Positions 27,888 through 36,450 are shown, counted from the stretch's first letter. The stretch is DNA of 64,000 bases from Sva-07 sp963829585 (GCA_963829585.1 CAWHJD010000021.1:124001-188000); one strand, 5' to 3'. Notes: a model not told the origin generated them from the sequence alone. Translations and numbers: made by a program.

Positions 27888-30851
27888 TCAGCGGGGGAGG
27901 ACGCGGACGTCGATGTACTGGTCGGCGGGGAGCCAGGCGCGGAGGTACCCGACGATGTCGAGGCCTTCGACCAGCTGCGATTGACCGAGGAAATCGTCGA
28001 GCGACGGGTTGCCGACCGGGTCGGTGAGCACGTTCAGCACCTCGTCGTTGATCTGTTCGTTGCTGAACAGGTCGAGCTGCTGGAGGACCGTCTCGTTCGC
28101 AGCCTCGAGTTCGGCGACCGTCGGACCGTTGGCGCGCAGATCGTCCAGCTGAGCGAGGACGGCCGCCTCGACCTCGTCGACCAGGTCGGCGCCGGTGGTG
28201 TTGGAGATGTAGGTCTGGGCGTACGGAGCTGCGCCCGAACCGACGTCGACCACGGCGAACGGCGAATACGAGTCGCCCAACTCCTCGCGGATCGTGTCGG
28301 TCAGCCGGTTCGTGATCAGCTCCTGCACGACGAGTGCAGCAACGTCGTCCGCGCGGTCAGGTGTCGCCGGGGCGGTGTGGAGCAGGGACACGCTCGCCTG
28401 CTCACCCTCACCGGCGTTCGTCTGCTCGACGACCACACCAGCGGGTGGCGGCGGCTCGACGTAGTCGACCGACTCGGCGCGGCCCGTGGACGGCAGCGTT
28501 CCGAGGTATCGCCGGGCCAGGTCGACGGCTTCGTCGAGATCGAAGTCGCCACTGAAGGCGAAGGAGAAGTCGGATGCATCACCGAACCGGTCGCGGAAGA
28601 CCCGACTGATGTCGTCGGCGGTCACCGAGTTCAGCGACTCGACCGTCGGCAGGAGGAACGCGGGATCGTCGTAGCGAGCATCCAGGAGCGTCTCGTACTC
28701 GGCATAGCCCGGATCGATCGACGGATCGGAGGCGTAGGCGAGTTCGTCGTCGAGGTACTGGTCGACTGCGACGGGATCGACGCGCGGCTGCGTCATGTAC
28801 AGATGCACGAGCTGGAACAACACCTCGAGATCCGACGTGGCGGCAGAACCGTACATGCCCTCGGTGAACGGCTCGATCCCGAGCTGCAGTCCGACGTCCT
28901 TGTCGGCCAGGAAGGCGTCGAGAGCCACCGAGTCGTACGTGGCGACGCCGCTGTTCGCCACCACCGTGCCGGCCGCATCGGCAGCGGGGAGGTCGGCGTC
29001 GACGAGCGTGTCGAGCCCACCCGGACTCCGAGCCTCGAGGGCAACCTGACCGTCGACGATGTCGGTCGTGTTCAGCGACACGCGCACACCGTTGCCGAAC
29101 TCGAGGACCGTGGGCGCGACGAACGAGACGGATCCGCCATCGGACAGCTGATCCGCGGACACCTCCTCGATCGGTTCCGGCGCCACCATGAGATCACCCT
29201 CGATCGCTGCGGCCTCGGGGCGCGGTTCGAGTGTGCGATCGCTCATGCCCGACGCCTGTGCGAGCCAGGCGTCCTCCGCCGGCAGCGCGTCGGCTTCGTT
29301 CTCGGGAACGACCACCATCACATGAGCACCGGTGTCGGCGAGCCGGTTCACGAATCCGTACGCAACGGTTTCGGGCGTCGCCCGCTCGAGAATGGCATTG
29401 ACGGCGGCGTAGTTGTCCTCCACCGTCGGGATCGGTTCGTCGGTCAGGACATGACGGACGTACTCGTCCGCGAAGTCGGCGTCCTGGCGGGAGTCGCGCC
29501 CGTCGTAGAACGTGTCGGCCGACGCGCGGATCGACGACACCGCCCGATCGACCTCGGCCTGCGTGAATCCGAAGCGCCGGACCCTCTCGTACTCGTCGAA
29601 CACCGCCTGCGTCGACGCCTCCAGCGAGTCACCGTCGGCCGACACCACGATCTCCGGCGCCTCCAGTCCGCGCACGAACCCGCTCGAGTCGACCCGAGCG
29701 TCGTCGAACGGCGCGTCGCCGCGGAGCGCGTCGTCGCCGAGCCGGGTGGCGATGATGTCGAAGGCCATCGCGTCGAGCATCGATGCCTGGAGCGCGGCCT
29801 CCGGCGACAGGTCGTCGACCGGGGTGACGGGAAGTGTCACCTGGGCGAACCCTTCGGCGACGTCGGGATCGGACACCACGACCACCTGCGGTTCGGTCGA
29901 GGGTTCAACGAGGAGTTCGGGGCGTTCCGGCGATGCACCGCGGGCCACGAGCGGTCCGAAGCGATCGACCACCCCTTGCTCGATCACCTCCGGGTCGATG
30001 TCGCCGACGACGACGACAGCGGCATTGTCGGGCCGATACCAGTCGTCGTAGAACGCGCGGAGCGGCTCGGCGTTCATGCCGGTGATGGCGGCTTCGTCGC
30101 CGATGGGGTCGTGCCCCTCGTACGGCGACCCGACCAGGAAGAGCTCCTCGAGACCGTCGAAGATGCGGCCGTCGGAACTCGCCTCCGAACCCCGCCATTC
30201 GTCGAGGACCACACCGCGCTCGGCCTCGACCTGAGCCTGGTCGATCGTGGCCGCCGACAGCCACTGCTGGAGTACGTCGAGTCCGGTGTCGACCACGTCG
30301 TCGTCGGCCGTCGGCATGGTCAGTTCGTAGACGGTTTCGTCGTAGCTCGTGGACGCGTTGATGTCGGCACCGAAGGCGGCACCGAAGCTGCGCAACACGT
30401 CGATCAGTTCGTTCTCGGGGAACTGTTCGGTGCCGTTGAACAGCATGTGTTCGAGGAAGTGCGCCCCGCCCACCTGCGTCTCGTCTTCGAGTGCCGATCC
30501 GGCGTCGACGACGAGTCGCATGTCGACGCGTCCCCCGGGGTTGTCGTTGTCGCGGATCAGATAGCGCAGGCCGTTGTCGAGTTCGCCGATCACGATCGCC
30601 GGGTCGGGTTCGGACACGGATGGCAGCCCGTTCGGATCAGGTGCCATGATCGGCGTCGACCCGTCGACCGTCGTCGACGCGAGCGTCGTGTCCGGCGCGG
30701 CCGATGCATCCGGACCGGTGTTCGACTCGACCTCGTCGACGTCGGAAGCCGAGGAACACGATGCGCCCACGAGCCCCGCAAGGACGACTCCCGACACCAG
30801 GACCACAGCGGCCCGACGTCGAAGGCGTCGCGCCCGCCCGAGGTTGTTCAC
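27888..30851 (-). CDS. M16 family zinc metallopeptidase, lipoprotein
   Basis: A 987-residue exported peptidase of the insulinase/pitrilysin family. The N-terminus is a lipoprotein signal with VGASC (Cys about residue 32). The catalytic motif HFLEH is in GGAHFLEHMLFNG (about residues 127-139), with the downstream Glu in the ERGVVLDEW helix. Four M16 half-domains follow, the second pair (from about residue 560) lacking the zinc motif, as normal. It is tethered outside the membrane and probably degrades small peptides. Its GTG start overlaps the stop of the precorrin-2 dehydrogenase gene by four bases. Confidence 0.9.
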   Translation of the reverse strand: MNNLGRARRLRRRAAVVLVSGVVLAGLVGASCSSASDVDEVESNTGPDASAAPDTTLASTTVDGSTPIMAPDPNGLPSVSEPDPAIVIGELDNGLRYLIRDNDNPGGRVDMRLVVDAGSALEDETQVGGAHFLEHMLFNGTEQFPENELIDVLRSFGAAFGADINASTSYDETVYELTMPTADDDVVDTGLDVLQQWLSAATIDQAQVEAERGVVLDEWRGSEASSDGRIFDGLEELFLVGSPYEGHDPIGDEAAITGMNAEPLRAFYDDWYRPDNAAVVVVGDIDPEVIEQGVVDRFGPLVARGASPERPELLVEPSTEPQVVVVSDPDVAEGFAQVTLPVTPVDDLSPEAALQASMLDAMAFDIIATRLGDDALRGDAPFDDARVDSSGFVRGLEAPEIVVSADGDSLEASTQAVFDEYERVRRFGFTQAEVDRAVSSIRASADTFYDGRDSRQDADFADEYVRHVLTDEPIPTVEDNYAAVNAILERATPETVAYGFVNRLADTGAHVMVVVPENEADALPAEDAWLAQASGMSDRTLEPRPEAAAIEGDLMVAPEPIEEVSADQLSDGGSVSFVAPTVLEFGNGVRVSLNTTDIVDGQVALEARSPGGLDTLVDADLPAADAAGTVVANSGVATYDSVALDAFLADKDVGLQLGIEPFTEGMYGSAATSDLEVLFQLVHLYMTQPRVDPVAVDQYLDDELAYASDPSIDPGYAEYETLLDARYDDPAFLLPTVESLNSVTADDISRVFRDRFGDASDFSFAFSGDFDLDEAVDLARRYLGTLPSTGRAESVDYVEPPPPAGVVVEQTNAGEGEQASVSLLHTAPATPDRADDVAALVVQELITNRLTDTIREELGDSYSPFAVVDVGSGAAPYAQTYISNTTGADLVDEVEAAVLAQLDDLRANGPTVAELEAANETVLQQLDLFSNEQINDEVLNVLTDPVGNPSLDDFLGQSQLVEGLDIVGYLRAWLPADQYIDVRVLPR

Positions 30852-31474
30852 GGAGCGAGACTACGACCCCTGACGGCCTCCGCGATGCCAGCTCGTACCC
30901 GTTCGGTCCAGTCGATGTCCTCGGTCGATTCGCCCGTCGCCTTCACCGCCGCTCGTTCCTCGGCCAGTCGCTCCGCCAGCGCGGCGAGGTCGTCGGTCAG
31001 GACTTCGGCGAGCACGTTGCGGAGCTCGCGTGCGAGCGCGGGGCTCGCGCCGTCGGTGCTGACCGCCACCGTCACGCGGCCCGTGCGGGCGATCGCCGGC
31101 AGGATGAACTCACAATCGACGGGTTGGTCGGCAGCGTTCGCCCAGATGCCGCGATCCCGCGCCAGCCGTGAGACCTCCGCGTCGACGTCGGGGTCGCCGG
31201 TCGCCGTGACCACGAGTCGCACACCGTCGAGATCGGCCGCCTCGAACGGCCGGTTCCGGATCTCGGCCACCTCGACGTCGTCGACGTACCCGGTCACGTC
31301 CGTCGCCACGAGTCGCACCCGTGCTCCGGCGGCAGCGAGCCCCTCGGCCTTGCGTGCGCCGATTCGTCCTCCCCCCACGACGAGCACGGGTACGTCGTGG
31401 AGGTCGAGGATCACGGGATAGGCGAACCGAGGAGCGGGCCCGGTCACCCCACCGGACAGCGAAGGCGGACGCAT
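30848..31474 (-). CDS. Precorrin-2 dehydrogenase / sirohydrochlorin ferrochelatase domain (CysG N-terminal type)
   Basis: A 208-residue protein matching the N-terminal half of CysG (Met8/SirC type), which oxidises precorrin-2 with NAD and may insert iron to give sirohaem. The NAD loop is VLVVGGGRIGARKAEGL, followed by VATGDPDVDAEV and NAADQPVDCEFILPA. The methyltransferase half is encoded separately at 34064. ATG 31474 is chosen as it starts just before the fold. It is divergent from cysH, so sirohaem synthesis and sulfite reduction share one control region. It overlaps the M16 gene. Confidence 0.85.
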   Translation of the reverse strand: MRPPSLSGGVTGPAPRFAYPVILDLHDVPVLVVGGGRIGARKAEGLAAAGARVRLVATDVTGYVDDVEVAEIRNRPFEAADLDGVRLVVTATGDPDVDAEVSRLARDRGIWANAADQPVDCEFILPAIARTGRVTVAVSTDGASPALARELRNVLAEVLTDDLAALAERLAEERAAVKATGESTEDIDWTERVRAGIAEAVRGRSLAP

Positions 31475-31489
31475 ACCCCGAGTGTACGG

Positions 31490-31533
31490 ACCTAATTCCC
31501 TACAAAGTTGATCTAATTGGTCGGGATTTGATT
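31490..31533. promoter_or_regulatory. AT-rich divergent control region of sulfur genes with CTAATT direct repeats
   Basis: The 61-base gap between the divergent precorrin-2 dehydrogenase and cysH genes is clearly AT-rich against a GC-rich background. CTAATT occurs at 31492-31497 and again at 31513-31518, exactly 21 bases (two helical turns) apart. This is the form of a binding site for a regulator that faces one side of the DNA. No regulator gene is adjacent. Confidence 0.4.
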
Positions 31534-31535
31534 GA

Positions 31536-32228
31536 ATGTCCCCCGTGACCGACTCCATCACCCTCCCAGCGCCGTCCGCGTTCCATGATCGGCCGGCCGA
31601 GACGGACGACCCCATCGCCGACGCACACCGCGTCCTGCAGTGGGCTCACCGACGGTTCGACACCCGGCTGTGCGTGACGGCGAGCTTCGGTGACGCGGTG
31701 CTCGCCCATGTGGCGAACGAGGCCATCCCCGGCGTGGAGATCACGCTGCTCGACACGGGCTACCTGTTCGCGGAAACGGAGTGGTTCGCCGGAGAACTCC
31801 GGGAACGATTCGGGATCAACCTGCGGATCGTGCGGCCCGACGCCGACGTGCCGACGAACGTCTGGAAGACCGACACCGACGCATGTTGCGCGGCCCGCAA
31901 GGTGGAACCGCTCAACCGCGCGCTGCGCGGACGCGACGCGTGGGTCACCGGGCTTCGACGGTCCGACTCACCGTCGCGCCGTACGGCTCCCTTCGTCCAC
32001 CAGGACCTCCTGCGGGGTGTCGCCAAGATCAATCCGTTGGCCGCCTGGACCGATGCCCACGTCGTCACCTACGTCGCTGCATACGGCATTCCCGACCATC
32101 CGCTCGCCGATCGCGGATTCCCGTCGATCGGTTGCTGGCCGTGCACTCGTCCCGTGAGCATCGGCGACGATCAGCGAGCCGGCCGCTGGGCCGACTCCGA
32201 CAAGACCGAATGCGGGCTGCACCAGTGA
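31536..32228 (+). CDS. cysH: Phosphoadenylyl/adenylyl-sulfate reductase
   Basis: A 230-residue reductase that releases sulfite from activated sulfate. It has the PP-loop fold region (LCVTASFGDAVLAHV), the paired cysteines DACCAARK and the second pair GCWPCTRP, which together bind a [4Fe-4S] cluster. That is the mark of the APS-reducing type. The C-terminus is ECGLHQ with the catalytic Cys. It overlaps the sulfite reductase gene by four bases (GTGA). The sulfate adenylyltransferase genes are not in the window. Confidence 0.92.
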   Translation: MSPVTDSITLPAPSAFHDRPAETDDPIADAHRVLQWAHRRFDTRLCVTASFGDAVLAHVANEAIPGVEITLLDTGYLFAETEWFAGELRERFGINLRIVRPDADVPTNVWKTDTDACCAARKVEPLNRALRGRDAWVTGLRRSDSPSRRTAPFVHQDLLRGVAKINPLAAWTDAHVVTYVAAYGIPDHPLADRGFPSIGCWPCTRPVSIGDDQRAGRWADSDKTECGLHQ

Positions 32229-33946
32229 GCGCCGAGACCGTCAAGATCGAGAGCAACTACCTCGGAGGCACGATCGGCACCGAACTGGTCGACGACGGCG
32301 ACCACTTCGAACACGACGCCGAGTTGCTCCTCAAGTTCCACGGGATCTACCAGCAGGACGACCGCGACGTCCGGCGCGCCCGTACACAGCTGCGGCTGCC
32401 CCTGGACTACTCGTGCATGGTGCGTGCGTCGGTCCCCGGAGGCGCGATCACCAACGAGCAGTGGCTCGCCCTCGATCGGGTGGCAGCCCTCGCCGACCAG
32501 AAACTGCGGCTCACGACGCGGCAGGGGGTGCAGTACCACGTGGTCCACAAGGGCGAGCTGCGTGAACTCGTGGCGGGCATCAACGCGTCGTTGCTCACCA
32601 CCCTCGGCGCGTGCGGCGACGTGGTGCGCAACGTGATGGGCTGCCCGCTGCCCCACGCGGAACGACGCGCTGTGATCGAGCCCCTGGTCGCCGAGATGGT
32701 GGCGCGATTCCGCCCTCAGACGGAGAGCTACTGGGAGCTGTGGGTCGACGGCGAGCGCGCCGTGTCGGCCGAACCGCGACCCGATGTCCTCGACGCGATC
32801 GACGACGTGGAACCGATCTACGGCGCGGCCTACCTCCCGCGCAAGTTCAAGATCGCCATCGCCTGGCCCGGCGACAACTGCGTCGACATCTACACCAACG
32901 ACGTCGGGATCGTGCCGACGCTCTCCGAGGGAACGACCGGCGAACTCACCGGCTACGTCGTGCTCGCCGGGGGAGGCATGGGCATGGCCCACAACCGCCC
33001 CGACGACACGTATCCGCTCCTCGCCCAACCCGTGGCGTGGGTGCCGCCGGGTGAGATCGGCGACGTCGTCGAGGCGATCGTCACGACGCAGCGCGACCAC
33101 GGCAACCGTGACGATCGCTCACGCGCCCGCCTCAAGTACCTGCTGGAGGAGCGTGGCATCGAGTGGCTGCGGGCGCAGATCGAGGAGCGGACCGGTCGAC
33201 CGCTCGCGCCGCCGGTCGAGTTGCCCGACTGGGAGGTCGGCGCGCACCACGGCTGGCACGACATCGACGGGCCGGCTGATGAACCCGAGGGCCGCCACCG
33301 GGCACTCGGGCTCCCGGTCCCGTCCGGCAAGGTCGCCGGTGGGCTGCGGCTCGCGCTGCGTCGGTTGATCGCCGACGGCACCGTTCGAGGGCTGCGGGTG
33401 ACCGCGCGACAGGACCTCCTGCTGCTCGGCGTGAGCGACACCGACGCCGTCGAGAACGTCCTGCGCGCCAACGGTGTGCGGCTCGCCGACGACCAGAGCC
33501 CGACCCGCAACCTGGCGATCGCGTGTCCGGCGCTGCCGACGTGCAGCAAAGCCCTCGGCGAGGCGGAACGGGTGCTGCCCGATGTGGTCGACCGGCTCGA
33601 GAAGGTGCTCGCCGACACCGGCAACACGGGTCTGCCGCTGCGTCTCAACATGACCGGTTGCCCCAACGGGTGTTCGCGGCCCTACGCGGCCGAACTCGGC
33701 ATCGTGGGCCGCACGAAGAAGAACTACGACATCTTGGTCGGCGGCTCTCCGGCCGGCGATCGCCTCGCCCGACTCCTGCGCGCTGACGTACCGCTCACCG
33801 ACGTGCCGGAGTTGTTGCGACCGCTGCTCGAGGCGTTCGGCCGTTCCGACGACGCCACGAGCTTCGGCGACTGGTGCGTCGCCCAGGACTGGTCGGCGCT
33901 CGAGGCGCTCCTCCCCCGACCGACGGGCCGCCGCCGTGCCCGCTGA
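32225..33946 (+). CDS. Nitrite/sulfite reductase (sirohaem, [4Fe-4S])
   Basis: A 573-residue monomeric sulfite reductase, taking six electrons (probably from ferredoxin) to make sulfide. Two ferredoxin-like half domains and two sirohaem domains are present. The cluster ligands are CPALPTC (about residue 438) and CPNGC (about residue 480), and sirohaem-binding arginines occur in RLTTRQGVQYH and VRNVMGCPL. It sits between cysH, which makes sulfite, and the uroporphyrinogen methyltransferase needed for sirohaem, so sulfite reduction is far more likely than nitrite reduction. Confidence 0.9.
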   Translation: MSAETVKIESNYLGGTIGTELVDDGDHFEHDAELLLKFHGIYQQDDRDVRRARTQLRLPLDYSCMVRASVPGGAITNEQWLALDRVAALADQKLRLTTRQGVQYHVVHKGELRELVAGINASLLTTLGACGDVVRNVMGCPLPHAERRAVIEPLVAEMVARFRPQTESYWELWVDGERAVSAEPRPDVLDAIDDVEPIYGAAYLPRKFKIAIAWPGDNCVDIYTNDVGIVPTLSEGTTGELTGYVVLAGGGMGMAHNRPDDTYPLLAQPVAWVPPGEIGDVVEAIVTTQRDHGNRDDRSRARLKYLLEERGIEWLRAQIEERTGRPLAPPVELPDWEVGAHHGWHDIDGPADEPEGRHRALGLPVPSGKVAGGLRLALRRLIADGTVRGLRVTARQDLLLLGVSDTDAVENVLRANGVRLADDQSPTRNLAIACPALPTCSKALGEAERVLPDVVDRLEKVLADTGNTGLPLRLNMTGCPNGCSRPYAAELGIVGRTKKNYDILVGGSPAGDRLARLLRADVPLTDVPELLRPLLEAFGRSDDATSFGDWCVAQDWSALEALLPRPTGRRRAR

Positions 33947-33967
33947 CACCGACACCCACACCCACCT

Positions 33968-34050
33968 CCCCGTCCCCCACAAACCTGTTTGCGTGACAGT
34001 TCGGTTGGCCCGCCCCAACAGAACCGCAACGCAAACACCGGGGGACGGGG
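33968..34050. repeat. Large intergenic cruciform, family A, copy 2
   Basis: An 11-base perfect outer stem (CCCCGTCCCCC at 33968-33978 with 34040-34050) encloses a 22-base imperfect inner stem (33987-34008 with 34015-34036, GTTTGCGTGACAGTTCGG on the left). It lies between the sulfite reductase stop and the methyltransferase start. The core TTGGCCCGCCCCAA is the reverse complement of the core of copy 1 at 18069-18155. Confidence 0.8.
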
Positions 34051-34063
34051 ATCGGGGGCGGCG

Positions 34064-34807
34064 ATGACGGTGTCACTGGTCGGGGCCGGGCCGGGCGATC
34101 CGGACCTGCTGACGGTGAAGGCCGCCCGGCTCCTCGCCGAGGCCGAGGTCGTGGTGCACGACGCGCTCGTGGGCGACGGCGTGCTCGCGTTGATCGCCGA
34201 CTCGGCAGAACGCATCGACGTCGGCAAGCGCCCGGGGAGACCGACTCCCCAGGAGATGATCTCGACACTCCTCGTCGAGCTCGGGCGCCAGGGCAAACGG
34301 GTCGTGCGGCTCAAGGGCGGCGACCCGTTCGTGTTCGGTCGCGGCGGCGAAGAAGCAGTGGCGCTCGCCGAAGCCGGCGTGCCGTTCGAGGTGGTTCCCG
34401 GCATCTCCTCGTCGATCGCCGCACCGGCTGCCGCCGGGATCCCCGTCACCCACCGCGGCGTCGCCGCAGCCTTCACGGTCGTCACCGGTCACCGCCGCGA
34501 CGGCGAACCCGACGTCGACTGGCGCTCGCTCGCGGCCGTGGGCGGCACGATCGTGGTGCTGATGGGCGTGTCGCAGCGCGCACTGATCGCCGACGAACTG
34601 CTCGCGGGCGGCCTCGCTGCGACCACGCCGGTCGCCGCCATCGAGTCGGCGACCACCGACGCCCAGATCGTCGGTCGCTGGACCCTCGGCGAGCTGGCCG
34701 ACGCCGACGTCCACTCCCCCGCTGTCATCGTCATCGGCGCTGTGGCGGCCTTCGAGTTCCTCCACGAATCGGTGACACCGCTCGGCGTCGGCTCCAGCAC
34801 ACGCTGA
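34064..34807 (+). CDS. cobA: Uroporphyrinogen-III C-methyltransferase
   Basis: A 247-residue SAM-dependent enzyme that methylates uroporphyrinogen III twice to give precorrin-2. The family signatures are VSLVGAGPGDPDLLTVKA at the N-terminus, RLKGGDPFVFGRGGEEA and VVPGISSSIAAPAAAGIPVTHR. It is the short form without the CysG dehydrogenase half, which is encoded at 30848. Its product is used by the sulfite reductase upstream. It is 46 bases upstream of mftA but that gap holds its own promoter-like box. Confidence 0.9.
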   Translation: MTVSLVGAGPGDPDLLTVKAARLLAEAEVVVHDALVGDGVLALIADSAERIDVGKRPGRPTPQEMISTLLVELGRQGKRVVRLKGGDPFVFGRGGEEAVALAEAGVPFEVVPGISSSIAAPAAAGIPVTHRGVAAAFTVVTGHRRDGEPDVDWRSLAAVGGTIVVLMGVSQRALIADELLAGGLAATTPVAAIESATTDAQIVGRWTLGELADADVHSPAVIVIGAVAAFEFLHESVTPLGVGSSTR

Positions 34808-34841
34808 CCGCCTCGCGATGGTCGCCGGGCCGAGGGGTGGG

Positions 34842-34847
34842 TAGTCT
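34842..34847 (+). promoter_or_regulatory. -10 box of mftA, likely leaderless
   Basis: TAGTCT matches the actinobacterial TANNNT -10 and ends six bases before the mftA ATG, which places the transcript start at or next to the ATG. There is no Shine-Dalgarno sequence in the gap. Confidence 0.5.
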
Positions 34848-34853
34848 CGGCGC

Positions 34854-34967
34854 ATGGAAGAAACCGCCGTTGCCATTGACACCGACACGGAAGTCGTCGA
34901 GAACGAGCTCGTCGAGGAACTCCTCGTCGAAGAGATCTCGATCGACGGGATGTGCGGCGTCTACTGA
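34854..34967 (+). CDS. mftA: Mycofactocin precursor peptide MftA
   Basis: A 37-residue peptide that is too short for most gene finders. It ends in IDGMCGVY, the invariant C-terminal core of mycofactocin precursors. MftC decarboxylates and cross-links the last Val-Tyr pair, and later enzymes release the dipeptide-derived redox cofactor. The leader is very acidic (VENELVEELLVEE), as expected for binding to MftB. The stop comes directly after the terminal Tyr. mftB begins 11 bases later. The identification rests on the perfect core and the two downstream partners. Confidence 0.97.
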   Translation: MEETAVAIDTDTEVVENELVEELLVEEISIDGMCGVY

Positions 34968-34977
34968 CGCCGTGACG

Positions 34978-35253
34978 ATGCTCGACCGCCGCCTCGAACT
35001 CGATCCGCAGGTGGCCCTGCGACCCGAGCCGTTCGGGGCCCTCGCCTATCACTACGGCAATCGCAAGCTGATCTTCCTCAAGCACCCCGACATGGTCCGT
35101 GTCGTGCAGGCGCTCGGCGATCACGACACCCTGGCCGACGCCCTGCGTTCGTGCGAGATCGACGAGGCCCGCTGGCCGTCGTTCGAGTCGGCCCTGCTCG
35201 CCCTCACCGAATCGGAGATGCTCCATGAGCGCCAACCCGTCACAGCTGGTTGA
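34978..35253 (+). CDS. mftB: Mycofactocin chaperone MftB
   Basis: A 91-residue PqqD-like RiPP-recognition protein. It binds the MftA leader and presents it to MftC. Typical MftB text is seen at the start: LDPQVALRPEPFGALAYHYG, then RKLIFLKHPDMVRVVQAL. ATG 34978 is used; GTG 34972 (two codons longer) is equally possible. It overlaps mftC by 29 bases, so the two are translated together. Confidence 0.93.
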   Translation: MLDRRLELDPQVALRPEPFGALAYHYGNRKLIFLKHPDMVRVVQALGDHDTLADALRSCEIDEARWPSFESALLALTESEMLHERQPVTAG

Positions 35254-36373
35254 ACAACTCAAGGGCGGTCTCGACGCCCCCATCTGTCTCACGTGGGAAC
35301 TCACCTACGCCTGCAACCTCGAGTGCGTGCACTGCCTGTCGTCGTCCGGCCGCCGTGACCCTCGCGAGCTGACCACCGACGAGGCGAAGGCCGTCCTCGA
35401 CGAACTGCACGACCTGCAGGTGTTCTACATCAACATCGGCGGCGGCGAACCGATGATCCGACGCGACTTCTTCGAGCTGCTCGAGTATTCGATCGGCCGT
35501 GGTATCGGTGTGAAGTTCTCGACCAACGGGGCGTTCATCGACGCCGAGAAGGCCCGCCGCCTCGCGTCGATGGAGTACCTCGACATCCAGATCAGCCTCG
35601 ACGGCACCGACGCCGTCACCAACGACGCCGTGCGCGGCGAGGGTTCGTACGACACCGCCATCCGGGCGATGAACCACCTGCGCGACGCCGGATTCGGCGA
35701 GTTCAAGATCTCGGTGGTGGTCACGCGCCACAACGTCGACCAGCTCGACGAGTTCAAGGCACTCGCCGATTCGTTCGGCGCCCAGCTGCGCATCACCCGG
35801 CTGCGTCCGTCCGGCCGCGGCGCCGATTCATGGCACGACCTGCACCCGACGCAGGCCCAACAGCGCCAGATCTACGAGTGGCTGCTCGCCCACGGCGACA
35901 ACGTGCTCACCGGTGACTCGTTCTTCCACCTCAACGCCCTCGGTGAAACGCCGTTGCCGGGATTGAACATGTGCGGCGCCGGTCGCGTGGTGTGCCTGAT
36001 CGACCCGATCGGCGACGTGTACGCCTGTCCGTTCGTGATCCACGACGAGTTCAAGGCGGGTTCGGTCCGCGATGCGGGCGGCTTCGCTCAGGTCTGGAAG
36101 CACAGCGAGCTCTTCGCCGAACTCCGCGAGCCGCAGTCCGCCGGTGCGTGCGCCTCGTGCGGCAGCTACGACGCATGCCAGGGCGGCTGCATGGCCGCGA
36201 AGTTCTTCGTCGGGATCCCCCTCGACGGGCCCGATCCCGAGTGCGTCGCCGGACACGGCGAGGCCGCGATGCTCGCGGCGTCGGCCGAGCGCCCCCGTCC
36301 GATGATGGACCACTCCAAGCCGGTCAGGGTCGCCACGCCCGAGCGCGTCCCGGTCACCCTCGGCCGCCGCTGA
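35225..36373 (+). CDS. mftC: Mycofactocin radical SAM maturase MftC
   Basis: A 382-residue radical SAM/SPASM enzyme that acts on MftA. The radical SAM cluster motif is CNLECVHC (CxxxCxxC, about residues 29-36), followed by YINIGGGEPMIR. The SPASM domain is C-terminal with CGAGRVVCLIDP, YACPF, CASCGSYDACQGGC and the last Cys in PECVAGH, enough for two auxiliary clusters. ATG 35225 has a GGAG site seven bases upstream. No mftD, mftE, mftF or mftG follows: the gene ends at a strong hairpin and a convergent helicase gene. Confidence 0.96.
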   Translation: MSANPSQLVEQLKGGLDAPICLTWELTYACNLECVHCLSSSGRRDPRELTTDEAKAVLDELHDLQVFYINIGGGEPMIRRDFFELLEYSIGRGIGVKFSTNGAFIDAEKARRLASMEYLDIQISLDGTDAVTNDAVRGEGSYDTAIRAMNHLRDAGFGEFKISVVVTRHNVDQLDEFKALADSFGAQLRITRLRPSGRGADSWHDLHPTQAQQRQIYEWLLAHGDNVLTGDSFFHLNALGETPLPGLNMCGAGRVVCLIDPIGDVYACPFVIHDEFKAGSVRDAGGFAQVWKHSELFAELREPQSAGACASCGSYDACQGGCMAAKFFVGIPLDGPDPECVAGHGEAAMLAASAERPRPMMDHSKPVRVATPERVPVTLGRR

Positions 36374-36390
36374 ACGACTGGTCCGAGCGC

Positions 36391-36439
36391 TTCAGCGTCA
36401 GCGCCTACCGCCGTCGCGTGTGTTTGCGCTGACGCTGAA
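36391..36439. terminator. Hairpin between convergent mftC and helD
   Basis: A 14-base perfect inverted repeat (TTCAGCGTCAGCGC at 36391-36404, its complement at 36426-36439) with a 21-base loop sits between the mftC stop (36373) and the HelD stop (36451). It can serve both strands and would end the mft transcript after mftC. Confidence 0.7.
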
Positions 36440-36450
36440 CGGGTGGGAGT

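Noticed and set aside
27870..31421. Plus-strand open frame of about 1180 codons antisense to the M16 peptidase
   Set aside because: It is a shadow of the GC-rich minus-strand genes: its composition is unusual (His/Arg/Asp rich), it has no domain, and the minus strand encodes a complete peptidase and sirohaem enzyme.
32225..33946. Assimilatory nitrite reductase
   Set aside because: The gene lies between cysH and the sirohaem methyltransferase, with no nitrate genes nearby, so sulfite reductase is favoured.
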